A DNA stretch of 64,000 nt from Dipteris shenzhenensis (taxonomy: Eukaryota; Polypodiophyta; Polypodiopsida; Gleicheniales), in assembly GCA_047967505.1 (NCBI GenBank), contig CM106541.1; one strand, 5' to 3'. Position numbers and translations under genes: made by a program. This document shows, piece after piece, positions 34,021 to 45,518 of the stretch. Below the pieces are notes generated by a model. The model was given only the letters and a program-made list of their open reading frames with translations. It was not told where the DNA came from and did not search any database. Numbering within the stretch: the stretch's first letter is position 1; each line of letters opens with the position of its first letter.

Positions 34021-36253
34021 TAAATTAACAAATAACTTAGATATAGCTAGAATTTCTAATATAGGATTATTTCAAATTCTTGCATGTTGGTGCAAAAGTA
34101 TAGATTGAAAAAACAATATTTTTATGTGAATATGATAGTGCCACAAAGTGAACTTTTGATTTGGGAAGAATATTTTCAGAAAGTAAAATTTTGATTTGGG
34201 AAGGATATTTTCACAAAGTAAAGTTTTCATTTGGGAAGATTTTCGGTCTTCGTCCAAAAACAACACAAAAAGTCTAAAATTAATGAAATAGGTGTTTATG
34301 GCAATAAATTCTAGATTCTGTTATCTATATGCAATTATTATTTTTGCATATGCGAGAGGTGGTGATAGAGGCACTCTTCTTTAGCTTTGTGTTCCTCCAA
34401 ATATGATCCCACAAATTAGAGATTTGTTTGTATGCCCTTCAACTAAGCATAAAAGAATTTGATCTAGTTCTCTACTTCTCTTATTTTTCCTCTCTTTGAA
34501 TATGCTTTTGTTTTTCTAACTCTTGTGAAAATATTTAATAGGTTGCTCTGGTGCCCACACTACTTGGGATTCAACTACACCATCCATACATTCTCTCTTT
34601 ATGTTTGTAATTGTTGTAGGTTCATCTCACCTTCTCTTTAGGGCACCATATTTTGATGAGATTATTACATCATTTCTCTCAAGTAAGTGACCAATAGATG
34701 TAGTCCAGTCAAATTTTTGTAGAGAGCTTACCATCTTATTTGACTACTCTATTAAGCTCCTACAGATTCACCTACCAACATGTTGTAAATAGGTCTTCAC
34801 GACCACCAAGCTCAACAAATCATGCATGCATTTGCCAGTTATTTGCACTTCCTTTTGCCATGGAGCTCTTTTCATTTTTTTCACTAATGCCCTTTATTCC
34901 CTCTTGCAATCTTTGGATGAATCATCTTTTAAGAAATTTCCTCTTCAGAATACCTTCGGAGATTCATGCTTGATCCACTATTTCTCCAAGAAATCAACTT
35001 GACAACCATGTTAACAACAACTAATGTGTGAGACCCCCTCCATGAAGAGTTCAATCTTTTGTCATGATCCATTTTCTATCAATAGAATGTCCCATCAAGA
35101 AAAGCTCATGCATGATGTTTTAAAATTAAAGTTCCATCACATAACTTAGACTAAGCATTTGTGTTTAAAGATTGGTAAGAGGAAAGGTGGGAGGTTCCAT
35201 ATTGTTTTGTATTGGTGAATATATTTTGATAGAACTACTACACTAGTGCTATAAGGAAAAGAAAGTCCCCTACACATACATGTTAGCAGATTCCCTTTAG
35301 GAATTTACTAGGAAAAAGAAAAAGGTAGCTCTTTTTCAAGTATGATTGTATTGGTGAACATATTTTGATAGAGGTAGTGTATGAGTGCTATAAGGAAAAG
35401 AAAGTCCTCTACACATACATGTCAATAGATTCCCTTTAGGAATTTACGAGGAAAAAAAGAACGGTAGTTCTTTTTTGTAAGAAACATGTGAGATAATTTA
35501 TCTTGAACATCTTAGTGTTGGACAACATAAAAGTCTAGATAATTTTCAAATGTTGAAAAAAAATATTCTCAACATTAGTAAGGAATGCATAATTTCAATT
35601 AGAAAGTCATGCTCATGAATATGTAGATAGATAGACTTTACTAAGTCCAAGGCATGTTAGGAAAACTATTAAAAAACGACCTAAAGGAGAGTGCATGTTT
35701 ATGTGATGTTAAAGTAAAGTGGGCATCTTGGAGAAAAGGATGTAAATGTTTTTGTGACATGGCAAAAAGATTGTCCCCTCCTCTCTTAAGGAGGATTTGG
35801 TTGATGTCACATGAAAACATATGAATATTATATTAAAAGACATTCATACATGGAGACACGCATGCACACAACCTGAGAGAGAGAGAGAGAGAGAGTATGT
35901 GATGCATACACGAGAAGGTAGAAAAATTATATCTCGAGAGATGGGCCGACAAACATGTGAAACGTTGGATGCTAGTATGTGATGCATACATGAGAAAGTA
36001 GAAAAATTATATCTCGAGTTGGATGCCTTTGAGATTGCACTACTGGTTTGATATATACCAAAAAGAAACCTTGATATACAATTACTTTATAATCAATGCA
36101 CTTTCTTAATCCCAAAATATTATCAAGTCTTTTGAGCATTCTTCAAAGAGAAAAATTCATACACTTTTATTTTGTAGACAATGCAATCTCTTTTACATAT
36201 CAAAAAAATTGAGGGGCCATGGAATTTAATAAAAGAATGCTAGTATATGAGAG
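34021..36253. other. AT-rich intergenic region with three small tandem duplications
   Basis: No gene is recognised. Direct repeats seen: about three copies of a ~36-bp unit (TTTGATTTGGGAAG...ATTTTCA) at 34142-34245; two copies of a ~135-bp unit (GCTATAAGGAAAAGAAAGTC core) at about 35205-35475; and two copies of a ~44-bp unit starting TATGTGATGCATACA at 35895 and 35974, next to a (GA)n tract at 35877-35894. Confidence 0.6.
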
Positions 36254-39045
36254 TCAAAATAATACTAAATCTAGTTGTGCTTTTGGGAGTTGCCATGCCA
36301 ACAAGGACACACCAGAAATATTTACAGAGAAGATGTGTCGAGCATAGTTTCGAAGGGCTATGTCAGGGACATCACAGAACCTAGTTTCCCAGTTTGGTGG
36401 CTTGGCCTCTCGAAATCCTAGGCCCGGTGTACGGTCTCGAGATTCTAGATTTCGAGGCACCTTCCAATCCACCACGTATGCTGAGACTCTTTGCCTAAAC
36501 TTTTGCTTGAACTCCTCCCATGCTTGGAACTTGTAGTGGTTTACCACTGCCATCGAAGAATCCAATCTCAAGCTTTTGTATCCCATTTGGAGCTTGAAGT
36601 GATGCACAACTGTCAAGAGCTCTAATGACAATGCCTCCAATTTCACAATGGATTTGTGTCTCTCTTCGAGCCTCCTACGACATGTGTAGCCTTGTGTGAC
36701 ACCTTCGATAGGATGGTGTGAGAGGCCAGAAGGGCCAAACTCACGACAATTGAAGTGGATTTGGCCGACAAGGGAGCTTGGGGTAGACACTATGGTTGTA
36801 GCAAACAAGCGGGGATCTGTTTGGAGTGAGGTGTGAGTATTATGATGAAATGAAGATGAAGAGGGTAGCATGCCAGGAACTGGAGCTTCAGATATAGACA
36901 GTGGTGATTCTACATTGCTAGCTAATGGTGATAGATGTGTGATGCTACCATAGGGGGTTTGTGTAGGTTGAGTAAGTGGTGATGAGGGGAGATAGCTTCG
37001 TTGGGATTGTCTGTTTGCTAGTGTTTCAATCATGGTTTGGAGTGGTGGGCCACTGGACTTGAGCCAAGATTTTGGGAAGAGGAACTCGTCTACATCGATG
37101 AAGAGCATCCAATGACAAAGATCACGAGCCCAGAGTGCACAGTGAGAGAACCCGGCCTCTTGTGACTTTGGCCAAGGCCAAGGACGCTTTGTCACATTCA
37201 TATACCTATCGAGGCTATCTACAGCTTCATTCATCTCATCTTCGGAGTTATTATCATAAAGCACAAACTTCTGAACTCCTAGGTGTGAATGATACATGAC
37301 CCACTCGTGCAAGAACTTGGCCACATTGTGAACCATGGTGCACATGCAAACATCAGCCTTGGGTGCGTGCGCGGTGGTGGTTGAGGTGGTGGGTTCGTAA
37401 TAAGCCACAGTGGGGATGGGCCTTTGCTCCCACTGGAGCGTGACAGTCTTCCATGCTGCCTCGTGCGTCCTCTCGAGGGGGGGATGCTCACACCTGGAGA
37501 AGTCATGTGTAAAGTGAGAACTTTAAAAAGATACAAAGCACCACCTGAGGGCTAGAGGGGAGTGGAGGGAGTGATGTAATACCTGAAGACCTCTTGGGAA
37601 GAGACGGTCACACGTGTGTAGATTGCTCCATCTCCAAACACACACATTAGCTCGTGTGGGGGGATGTTGCGTCCCTGTCTAGTGTTGATCCCTTTAGCAA
37701 AGAGAACGACGTCGTCTGTCAATAGCACCTCAAACACCAGCAAGCTCCATGGCTTCGCCGCCCCCTCCCCAGTTCCAGCTTTGGCTTCTCCTGTCCCAGC
37801 TTCTTCCAAGGCCACCTCCCTCACCAATAGCTTCCCCCCTTCTACCCCTTCACCCTTGGCACTGCATCGAATCGCTGCTCTTTCGCCCACGTACTCTACC
37901 CCTCGGACTTCGCTGCTTGTATTTCCCCTGAACACGCACGAGAGCGTCTCTTTGTCGGGAAACCGGAATTCCCTGCTTGGTAGGCGTACAAGGAGCAGCA
38001 CATCCTCGGGTAATAAAACCACGTCTTCAATGTAAGGCTCATCTGGGCTGAACTGCGTCCTTCCTTCTTTCTGCTGCGTCGCAAACTTGGCCACTGCGGG
38101 AGGCGAATTCTTCGTGGCCTCCAACCTTCCGGAGATGACGCTCACTGTGTAGTACACAGGCCAGATTAGCACACACAGCGTCAAGCTCTTTGGCAAGTTG
38201 AAGGTTAGCAATCAGGAACACAACTTCGCAAAGTAAAAAATTTGCTTCAGACTCTAAGCAATCCACTGAGCAACGCCGATTCTGAATAAGAAATGGTCAC
38301 GGGATTCTGACGGGAAGCTGTGAAGCGCTGCCCAGGATCCAAACGGGGCCGACAACTTGAGAAGGTGCACGTGCATAATGGACCATTGAATAATTACCTA
38401 GTGTACGTTCCGATCGACTTGTGAGGACGGAGCCTGGTAGCTCAGAATAAATTATCGATCACAGCGTGAAGCTATTCGGCAAGTTGAAGGTTAACAATTA
38501 GGATTCAGGAACGCGACTTCGCAAGCAGTGATGTCATTCAAGCAAAATTTTACTTCAGACTCTAGGCAATCCACTGAGCAACGCCGACTCTAGATAAGAA
38601 ATGGTCACGGGAAGCTGTGAAGCGCTGCCCCCAATCCAGAAGGGGACAAGTTGAGAAGGTGCACGTGCACAAATGAACCATTGAGTAAAGGCTAATGCGC
38701 GTTTTGATCGACTTCTGACGACGGAGCCACTATGGCTGTGTTGGCGAAACTGGTGGTTCACAAGGCTCTCAAAACAAAACAAAACAAGGATTTTCCCTAG
38801 CCTAAATGATAATTGTCCTTACCTTCAACAAAGAACTCAGTCGGAACTGTGGAGAGCAGCCCCAGCAGCAAGACCAAAAAGACCAAGAACCTGACGTGCT
38901 TCAGCTGGTGCAGCTTTTGCGTCTTGATGAGGTCGACAGCGGAGCCAATTTCAGCGTTCGGTCTCGCGTCTGCTCTCTTGCAAACAGTGGGAACAAAGAA
39001 CATGATGCAGCAGGAGCCGTTCGGAAAGAATATAGGAAGGGCCAA
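36254..39045 (-). CDS. Family 92 glycosyltransferase, type II membrane protein
   Basis: Three exons, 39045-38823, 38144-37583 and 37493-36254, total 2,025 nt, or 674 residues and a TGA stop, with GT-AG introns that keep the frame. An earlier or later start (39003) is possible. The N-terminus has one membrane anchor (FLVFLVLLLGLLSTV, about residues 52-66). The GT92 (old DUF23) domain starts near ADVCMCTMVHNVAKFLHEWV, then YHSHLGVQKFVLYDNNSED, and holds the metal-binding-type motif LFIDVDEFLFP. Plant GT92 proteins include beta-1,4-galactan synthases and uncharacterised relatives acting in the Golgi; this one looks like the latter, with an unusually long Ser/Pro-rich insert after the DVDEF motif. 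It appears intact. Confidence 0.88.
38145..38822 (-). other. First intron of the GT92 gene, containing a ~290-bp direct duplication
   Basis: The donor follows GTTGAAG (GTAAGG), and the acceptor TACTACACAG is preceded by a TGCTAAT branch-point-like sequence. Two diverged direct copies of about 290 bp lie at roughly 38172-38455 and 38459-38745, recognisable by CAATCCACTGAGCAACGCCG and TTGAGAAGGTGCACGTGCA. The first copy ends close to the acceptor and shares the branch-point neighbourhood. Confidence 0.75.
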
Positions 39046-42000
39046 AGGCGTTCGAACAAGAACCGGTAATTTTGTGTATGGCTGTGCGGAGAGAGGACTG
39101 ACTGCAAGAAGGGAAATGGTGCAGTTGGGAGGGTTTTGTATGGCAAAGATGGAGGGATCGATCGGGCTGGGGAGGAAGAAAGACCGAACGGGGGGCTTTG
39201 AGGTCGGCCCGAAGGCGAGCTAGCTTTGGCCACCGACTGGGGGAGGCGAAGCACGGTGGAGGGAGGTTGTTGCAGGAACCTGGAAGGATAGGGGAGGAAG
39301 GAGGAGCAAGGTGAGGGGAGGTGTGATGGGGGAAGGAAGCTGGCTATGATGCGTGGGTTTGGGTGCGCTAGTCTTGGCAGGGGGTCACGTCAATCAAAGG
39401 TGGAGAGGAAAATGGTGGAGGAAGCAAGCAACGAAAGCAGCGAGGGATGGCGTAGTACTAACAACGACTGATGCGGTAAAGAAGAAGAAGAAGGAGAAAA
39501 TCGTGTATAACGCGAACCGCCAGCAATGAGCTAGCGCAGCCAGCCGTTGAGTGGTCGTTTCTTTTTACGTAGCAAGCAAAGCGAAGAACGATCATCAACA
39601 ACGTTGGCAAGAAGAAGAAAACACTTGTTTTGCGTCTTTGAACAGCTTCTTCTTGCACTTCTTTATTTGCTAGCTTTGTCTTTCAGCTGGCTATGGCTCA
39701 CTATCACGACATTACACCTCACTCTATAGCTCCCTCATCTTTTTTCATTTCTCGTTGTTAGTTACACATCTTTGCACCTTCTAATTCACTCTTTTAATTA
39801 TTCTTCGTCGTCATCCTCATGCCTTGCGGCCTTGCTTTGCTTCTTCTCTCGTCCATCCTTTGTTGTTGTTCTTCTTCTTTATCCTATAAGCCCTCCCTCG
39901 CCTTCCCTTTTACTTCATCCTCCTCCCCCTCGCCATCCACCCTCATCCTTCGATTTCCTTCACGCCTTATACCACCCCACAGATCCGACGACCTCGTTGC
40001 GTCCTCCCTACGCTTCTCAGCCCGTTGCCCCACTCGTTCGACAAACGCGTTCAAATCCACCACCTTCCCTGCAAAACCCCCAGAGATGCGCCCTTCCCAC
40101 CCGTTCCTTCGATTATAATGCAGCCGGATCCACGGACAAAATACAAAATGTCCCGTGATCGTAAGCCACACAGACGCCGACGCCATGATAAAAGTGCATC
40201 CTCGGCTTTGGACGGATCGAAGCTTCACACCCAAAGCACAATTAAATTGACTTCCAATTCACTAAAAAAACAGAGAAACGCTGATCCCCAATTACTCCTC
40301 GATTACATTCTTGGGCTTCGACTATGCTACCAATATTATAGGCTGATGGCTGAACAAGGGAAGCACAGACAGATATCATTTCTCAAGAATGGACTGTTGT
40401 CGGCATAATTCAAATTGTCCAGCTTTATGTCGCTAGCATTCTTTGCCGCATACATTATAGGAAGAATATTGGCAACCGTTTTCCTCTTAGGTCTTAACTT
40501 TTCTCCATTTCGTTTTCTTAAACAATTGCGCCAGCTCTCGTCCCATCTAGAGGAATATTAAATTTGAGCACTAGTTACAACCCGCATGACAATGAGGATA
40601 TTAGATGGTTGCCAACTCAGAGGGCACCTACGTTGTTGTTGGACACCTCTTACCTCAAATGCCCGACCTTAGATTTTGGGTGCATTAAATGCTCCTTCTG
40701 TAGCCTATGATAGGAATTGTGCTTAGGTGCTCCAAGAACCATGTATTGCTAAGTAGTTGTCATCATGATCATCACTCCTAATTACTCTTCCTCAATTTTT
40801 GTGTAAACAAAACTCAGAGTGCCTCAGAGTCCCTAGATATCTCCAAACATCCCAAATGACCAACCCTTGGGAGGGTGGGATGTGGCTCTAAGGGCCATGT
40901 TTAGGATACAAATGTGCTTACTGGTTTTGCTATACTTCGAGCTCCCTTTCTTTGTTACGATGCCCGCCTAGCGTAGCAAACTTTGATCAAATGCCACTTT
41001 CAAATCAAAGAGATCATGCATATTACACAACTATTTTGGATACGCAACCCGTTATGCCCGCAATCTAGCATGTGCATCCAAGTTGGCTTTCAAAGGTGAT
41101 ATATCGTGATGACCCCTCCACATCGAAAGCTTAGCTAGCTCACACCTGCGACTCAGACACTCTAATGTTTCTTGATCTCAATTGGTTATTGAGAGCTGAT
41201 TAGCTATTGAGAGTCGTTGTAGCCCAACTTGATGTTTAGCATAAAGTTATGACAACCCATTGAGTTCACTTTAGCTGTTGTGCATTCTTTATGATCTTAG
41301 TCATCTTAACGTAAACTTAGTCAACGCTCTTAATCTCTTTGGTTGTTACGAAAATTGTGGAGACATTAAAATGAAGTATGATCAACAGAAACAACCTCTA
41401 TAATGTCACACCACTAAGTACTGGCCATGCTATTGTTCGAATTGGTGTAGTCAAATGTGGGTCAATGTTTGCTTAGGTCTAGCCATTTTTGGTGAGCTTC
41501 ACGATAGTTTTTCTATATAGGTATCTTACCTAACCCATAACCTATGCATTGCTCAATGAATTTCGATAAACTTTGTCTTCAAGTTCTAGCACACATTCTA
41601 ATATTAAACATGAGGGCAAAAAACTAAGGAATAAAGATTTGGAATGAGACTATTAAAGCATTACAAGTGCTATGTTGTATGCGAAGCATGCATCTTGAAG
41701 AGAATATCATATAACAATTTATTCAAAAACATCAAAATTTTATTCTGCACATACAGGCAACCAAGTAATCACTCAAAGCTACACTACATGAGCTTCCCCT
41801 TAACCCAAGGAAACAACTGATTGAGAATCTTAGATATGGTTTAAGCAGCCTCCAATGTTGTGCTAAAATTATGTACACCCATTCGAGGGCATGCACTCCA
41901 TAACTATTCTTTGATTTGTTGAAAACCAAAAAGGATTGAAATTTTGGGATCCAAACTAGGGGAGTACTACACGGTGTTCCTAAAGCATTAATAGTTGGTG

Positions 42001-43356
42001 AAATTGTATCTAGATTCACCCTAGAATGGAAGATTTTTAAAATGTGCAATTTGTGCATGTGTAAAGATCTTTTAATAAATCCAATACTATTTATATTTTG
42101 TATAGGTTCTTTTTCCATGGACTTGCTTGCTATATGCCTCCTAAGCATGCCAGAGATCATTGTATTTCATAATACACAACATGAAATTTGATAGCGTGCC
42201 CTTTGGCCTATCTGTGTTTTAAAGCAATTTAGGACCAATTGCACTTGCTTGGGATAACCAATTTCGCTGATGTGTATCACCAGAGGGTGGATACCATCGT
42301 GGTTGAAAATTTTGTTACTCCCACAAATTTCAAATTTTCATACCTCTTGCCTGTAAATCTTTGAATACCGCAACCTGCGCCATACCTTGTGTTGAAGCTC
42401 ACTATACAAACTTATGTGTTTTTTTCAAATTTTAATTAAAACCCCCCATATGTAAATATATTTCCTTTAAATTTACCTTGCAATTTTGAATTATAGACCC
42501 CTCCATTTGATTGAGGTGGTATACTTACATATTTGTGGGTGGACCGCCTAGGGATATAACGCATGTCATTGATTGCCTAAATTAGCCCAGTGTTTGTCTG
42601 TGATTGACTTTTGGAATAGTTTAAATGTTTAATTACAAAACTGGGGTAGCTTCGACTTACCTTGCAACCCATCCTCTCCCTCTCCTCCTCCCTCCTCCTC
42701 CTCCCTTCTCCTCCTCCTCCTCCCTCCTCCTCCCTTCTCCTCCCTTCTCCTCCTCCCTCCTCCTCTCTCTTCTTTCCCCCCATGCTCTTACACCTTCTTC
42801 CTCTCCCACTCCTATGCTCCCCCTAAACCCTTAGCTCCTCAACCCTTAATCTCCATGATCTACGAGGGAGACGAGTTCTCCACCATGTACTCTACCTTGA
42901 ACCTTGGATCCTCCTTCTAACCCTGGAACTCCTTCTAAACCTTGGAACCTCCTAAACTCTGAAACCTCCTTCTAAACCTTGGAACCTCCTTCTAAACCTG
43001 GGAACCTTCTTCTAACCCTTAAACTCCTCCTAAACCCTGCAACCCCCAATGAAGGTGAAAGCCTTCATTACCTCAACCATGATGATACACGTTCCTTTTA
43101 CACATGCATGCACTATGTTTGCTTACCACACTTAAGCCTACGTCTCTCACCGGAATACGACTCAAGGTCCTAAGCTACATGTATACTACAACCGACAACC
43201 TTGATATATCTGTAGGTGACAAAAAGCCTCGGAACCCTACATACTAAGATTGCCCTGCTCTTCCAATGGAAGCCATGGGAAAGAGCCAACAGTGGGCATG
43301 GGTGGCGATAGTCTATAAACACCTTTAGATTGCATGCCATGGTGCCATCTAAATAA
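39046..43356. other. Intergenic region without a recognisable gene
   Basis: The part next to the GT92 start (39046-40400) is richer in C and T on the plus strand and likely holds its promoter and leader. A 128-codon plus frame at 40025-40408 has no known motif and odd composition. The stretch 40410-42600 shows no gene or repeat. At 42670-42780 there is a (TCC)n/(CTC)n tract. At about 42890-43035 a ~20-bp unit (AACCTTGGAACCTCCTTCTA) repeats about seven times in degenerate form. Confidence 0.6.
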
Positions 43357-43640
43357 TGTTGAGATTAGTGCATCAGAATGTTTAGAGGGGTCTAAAATCC
43401 ATCTTCACGTGATTGGTGGAAGTGGATGTTGGACAAGGTTTGGATGTGGATGATGGAGACCTGGTTCTATTTACTGGGTGTTCAACCCATTGTATGTGTG
43501 GATCACCTTATCCTCCTTGTGATGAGGCTGATAGTCAATATGATGTGATATGTTGACTTTACTTGTGTGGTATTCCATCTCTCTCCTTTCCACATCTTGT
43601 GATCTTCATCTCCAATTGAGCACTCTCTTACTTCTTAACA
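43357..43640 (+). repeat. LTR of a second retrotransposon
   Basis: The 284-bp stretch begins TGTTGAGATTAGTG and ends CTTCTTAACA, forming the short terminal inverted repeat typical of LTRs (TGTT...AACA). It is followed at once by TGGTATCAGAGC (43641-43652), the primer-binding site. No matching 3' LTR was found in the window. The start like that of the Copia LTR (TGTTGAG) is shared only over a few bases. Confidence 0.8.
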
Positions 43641-43652
43641 TGGTATCAGAGC
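43641..43652 (+). promoter_or_regulatory. Primer-binding site (initiator Met tRNA type)
   Basis: TGGTATCAGAGC follows the LTR end with no spacer. Confidence 0.9.
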
Positions 43653-44599
43653 CTAAGTGTCTCTTGTCCCTTTCTCTATACATGCCATGTTTAGTAACTT
43701 CTTGCATCTACCCATTCTAGCCCCTATCGCCAACATTGTATTAAGATAGGTTTGGAATTTTTAATTTCCAAAGAATTCGATGAAGTAGTCCCTTATCTCT
43801 CTATTCAGTGGCAAATGGGTTTGTTTTTTAAGGCTTCTTGAAGTCGTTGAAAGTTTCTTGCTACAACTTTGAGGCTAAGGTTCTAGATATATGTAGAAAC
43901 TTTCCTTCTGGGTGGCTCGATTCTAAAGCATTATCATCAAAGTTGTTAGTTGCTGGTCATTTTCTCAAAAGATTTTATCTGTTGGTCATCGGTAGAGCTT
44001 TATGCAATAAAGGTGGTTGTTACTTTTGTCGCTATTATTTCTCCTATTGCTCATGCCCCTTTGATGGCTTGCAGAAAGCCTCTAATAGGACTTGTGGTGG
44101 CAACTCTGTTCTTCATTCACACAACATTGGGCACTACTTTGGTTGTCTCTCTTGGGCGATATCTTGTAATGTGACTGACTACTAGTCATTTGAAGGGTTG
44201 TTGTGTCATGAATTGTCATAAAGGATTTTGAATACCAAGAAAGTTGTCGATCTCTATTCTAAGGTGATGGTATTATGAGCTTTGAGGTGACTCTATTCTT
44301 CCTAGATGATAGTATTCTGAGCTTCAACCGATTTTTCTAAGTAATGGTTCTCCTAATTGTCAAAGTTTTTTGCAAGGCTTATTCCATTGCATGAAGGTGT
44401 GACTTTATGCACATCACCATACTTACTATTGTTTTTTTACAATGACCCACTGACATTCAAAGTTTTGTAGAGATGCCCTCATTCCAAGGTGTTATTGTCG
44501 CCTCATATATGTAAACGTTTGGGTGTTTTGAATTGATTAGCTATGATTTGTGATGATTTGATGTTAATGACCATTGAGAATGTTAACACACCCATTGAT
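43653..44599 (+). other. Leader region between primer site and gag relic
   Basis: No intact frame is recognised. The 115-codon frame at 43838-44185 has no known motif. The length is plausible for a retrotransposon leader or for inserted unknown sequence. Confidence 0.35.
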
Positions 44600-45140
44600 C
44601 ATGTTAACAGATTTGGCCCGTCGAAGGAGATCCGGTCTCCCATGTGGAATGGTTTGAGAAAATATGCAAAGCATTTGGTGCTCTCAGAGATCTAGAAATG
44701 GTTAATGCCTTTGGCCTTAGCCTGGATGGTAAGTCGGACCAATGGTGTAGGGCCCTAAGCTTGAGGATTAAGTCAATCGAGAGACATTACAAAAAGCCTT
44801 CATCATAGGGTTTACTCCCAATGGCCACAAGTGGAGCCCCATTAATCAATTTTATGAGGGGGAAAAAAAAAAGAATGAGTCCCTTCAAGACTACATTGCT
44901 AGGATTAAACACCTCAATTCCCACTGTGAACTAGATGAGAGGATGAGCGACGAGCGATTGTTGCCACGCTTCCTCATCTGATGAGATAATCTAAAACTGC
45001 ATGACCATTTAATGGACATGAACCCACATTAGGAAAAAAGGGAGCTCATTTTGGGGCCTTTTACGGTTTGGAAAAATAAGCTCTCAACCAATCAATAGAG
45101 GGCCAACGTAACGTTGGAAATTCACGAAAATAAGAGAAAA
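44600..45140 (+). pseudogene. Gag relic of the second retrotransposon
   Basis: About 950 bp after the primer site, broken frames read HVEWFEKICKAFGALRDLEM, LDGKSDQWCRALSLRI and, after a frame change, ESLQDYIARIKHLNSHCELD and RLLPRFLI. These match the capsid pattern of plant LTR retrotransposons. Stops and frame changes are frequent, and nothing of pol follows, so the element is truncated at about 45150. Confidence 0.6.
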
Positions 45141-45518
45141 TAGAAAAAAGAAACAATACTTTATGTAGGTACAAGCGTGCTACATTAATGTGGAGATTGG
45201 TTTTTTATTCTCACAAGATCTTTGGACAAGAAGATAGAATCTAAACTGACATTTTATCTGACAAGGGCCTTCCCGCTTCCACCTTCCTTTGAACTTTAAA
45301 ATGTTGTGCCACCTTTCCTTCGAAAGGTCTACCATTCTACACCACTGCCTCATTGTGCAGCAGCCTCTTCTTTTCCAAAACTGCTCCCTTGATCCTGTTT
45401 GGCATAGAGTAAGATGTTTCTTGTCAACTGTCTGTCTGCCCACTTTCTCTTTCTTGAAACTTCAATTTGTTATCTTATTTACATTACTTTGCTATTGTTA
45501 TAGATTCAAAAAATCTCC

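Noticed and set aside
37664-38035. Plus-strand Pro/Ser-rich frames
   Set aside because: They are antisense shadows of the GT92 second exon.
40025-40408. A 128-codon plus-strand gene rich in Arg/His near its middle
   Set aside because: No motif, no splice context, and it overlaps a frame of similar length on the other strand in a composition-biased region.
42625-42834. A Ser/Pro-rich frame in a (CTC)n tract
   Set aside because: Simple-sequence DNA reads as Ser/Pro/Leu in this frame; nothing else supports a gene.
42820-43030. Interstitial telomere-like sequence (CCCTAAA-type)
   Set aside because: Only isolated near-matches (CCCCCTAAACCCTTAG, CCTAAACCCTG) occur among ~20-bp degenerate repeats; there is no run of telomere units.
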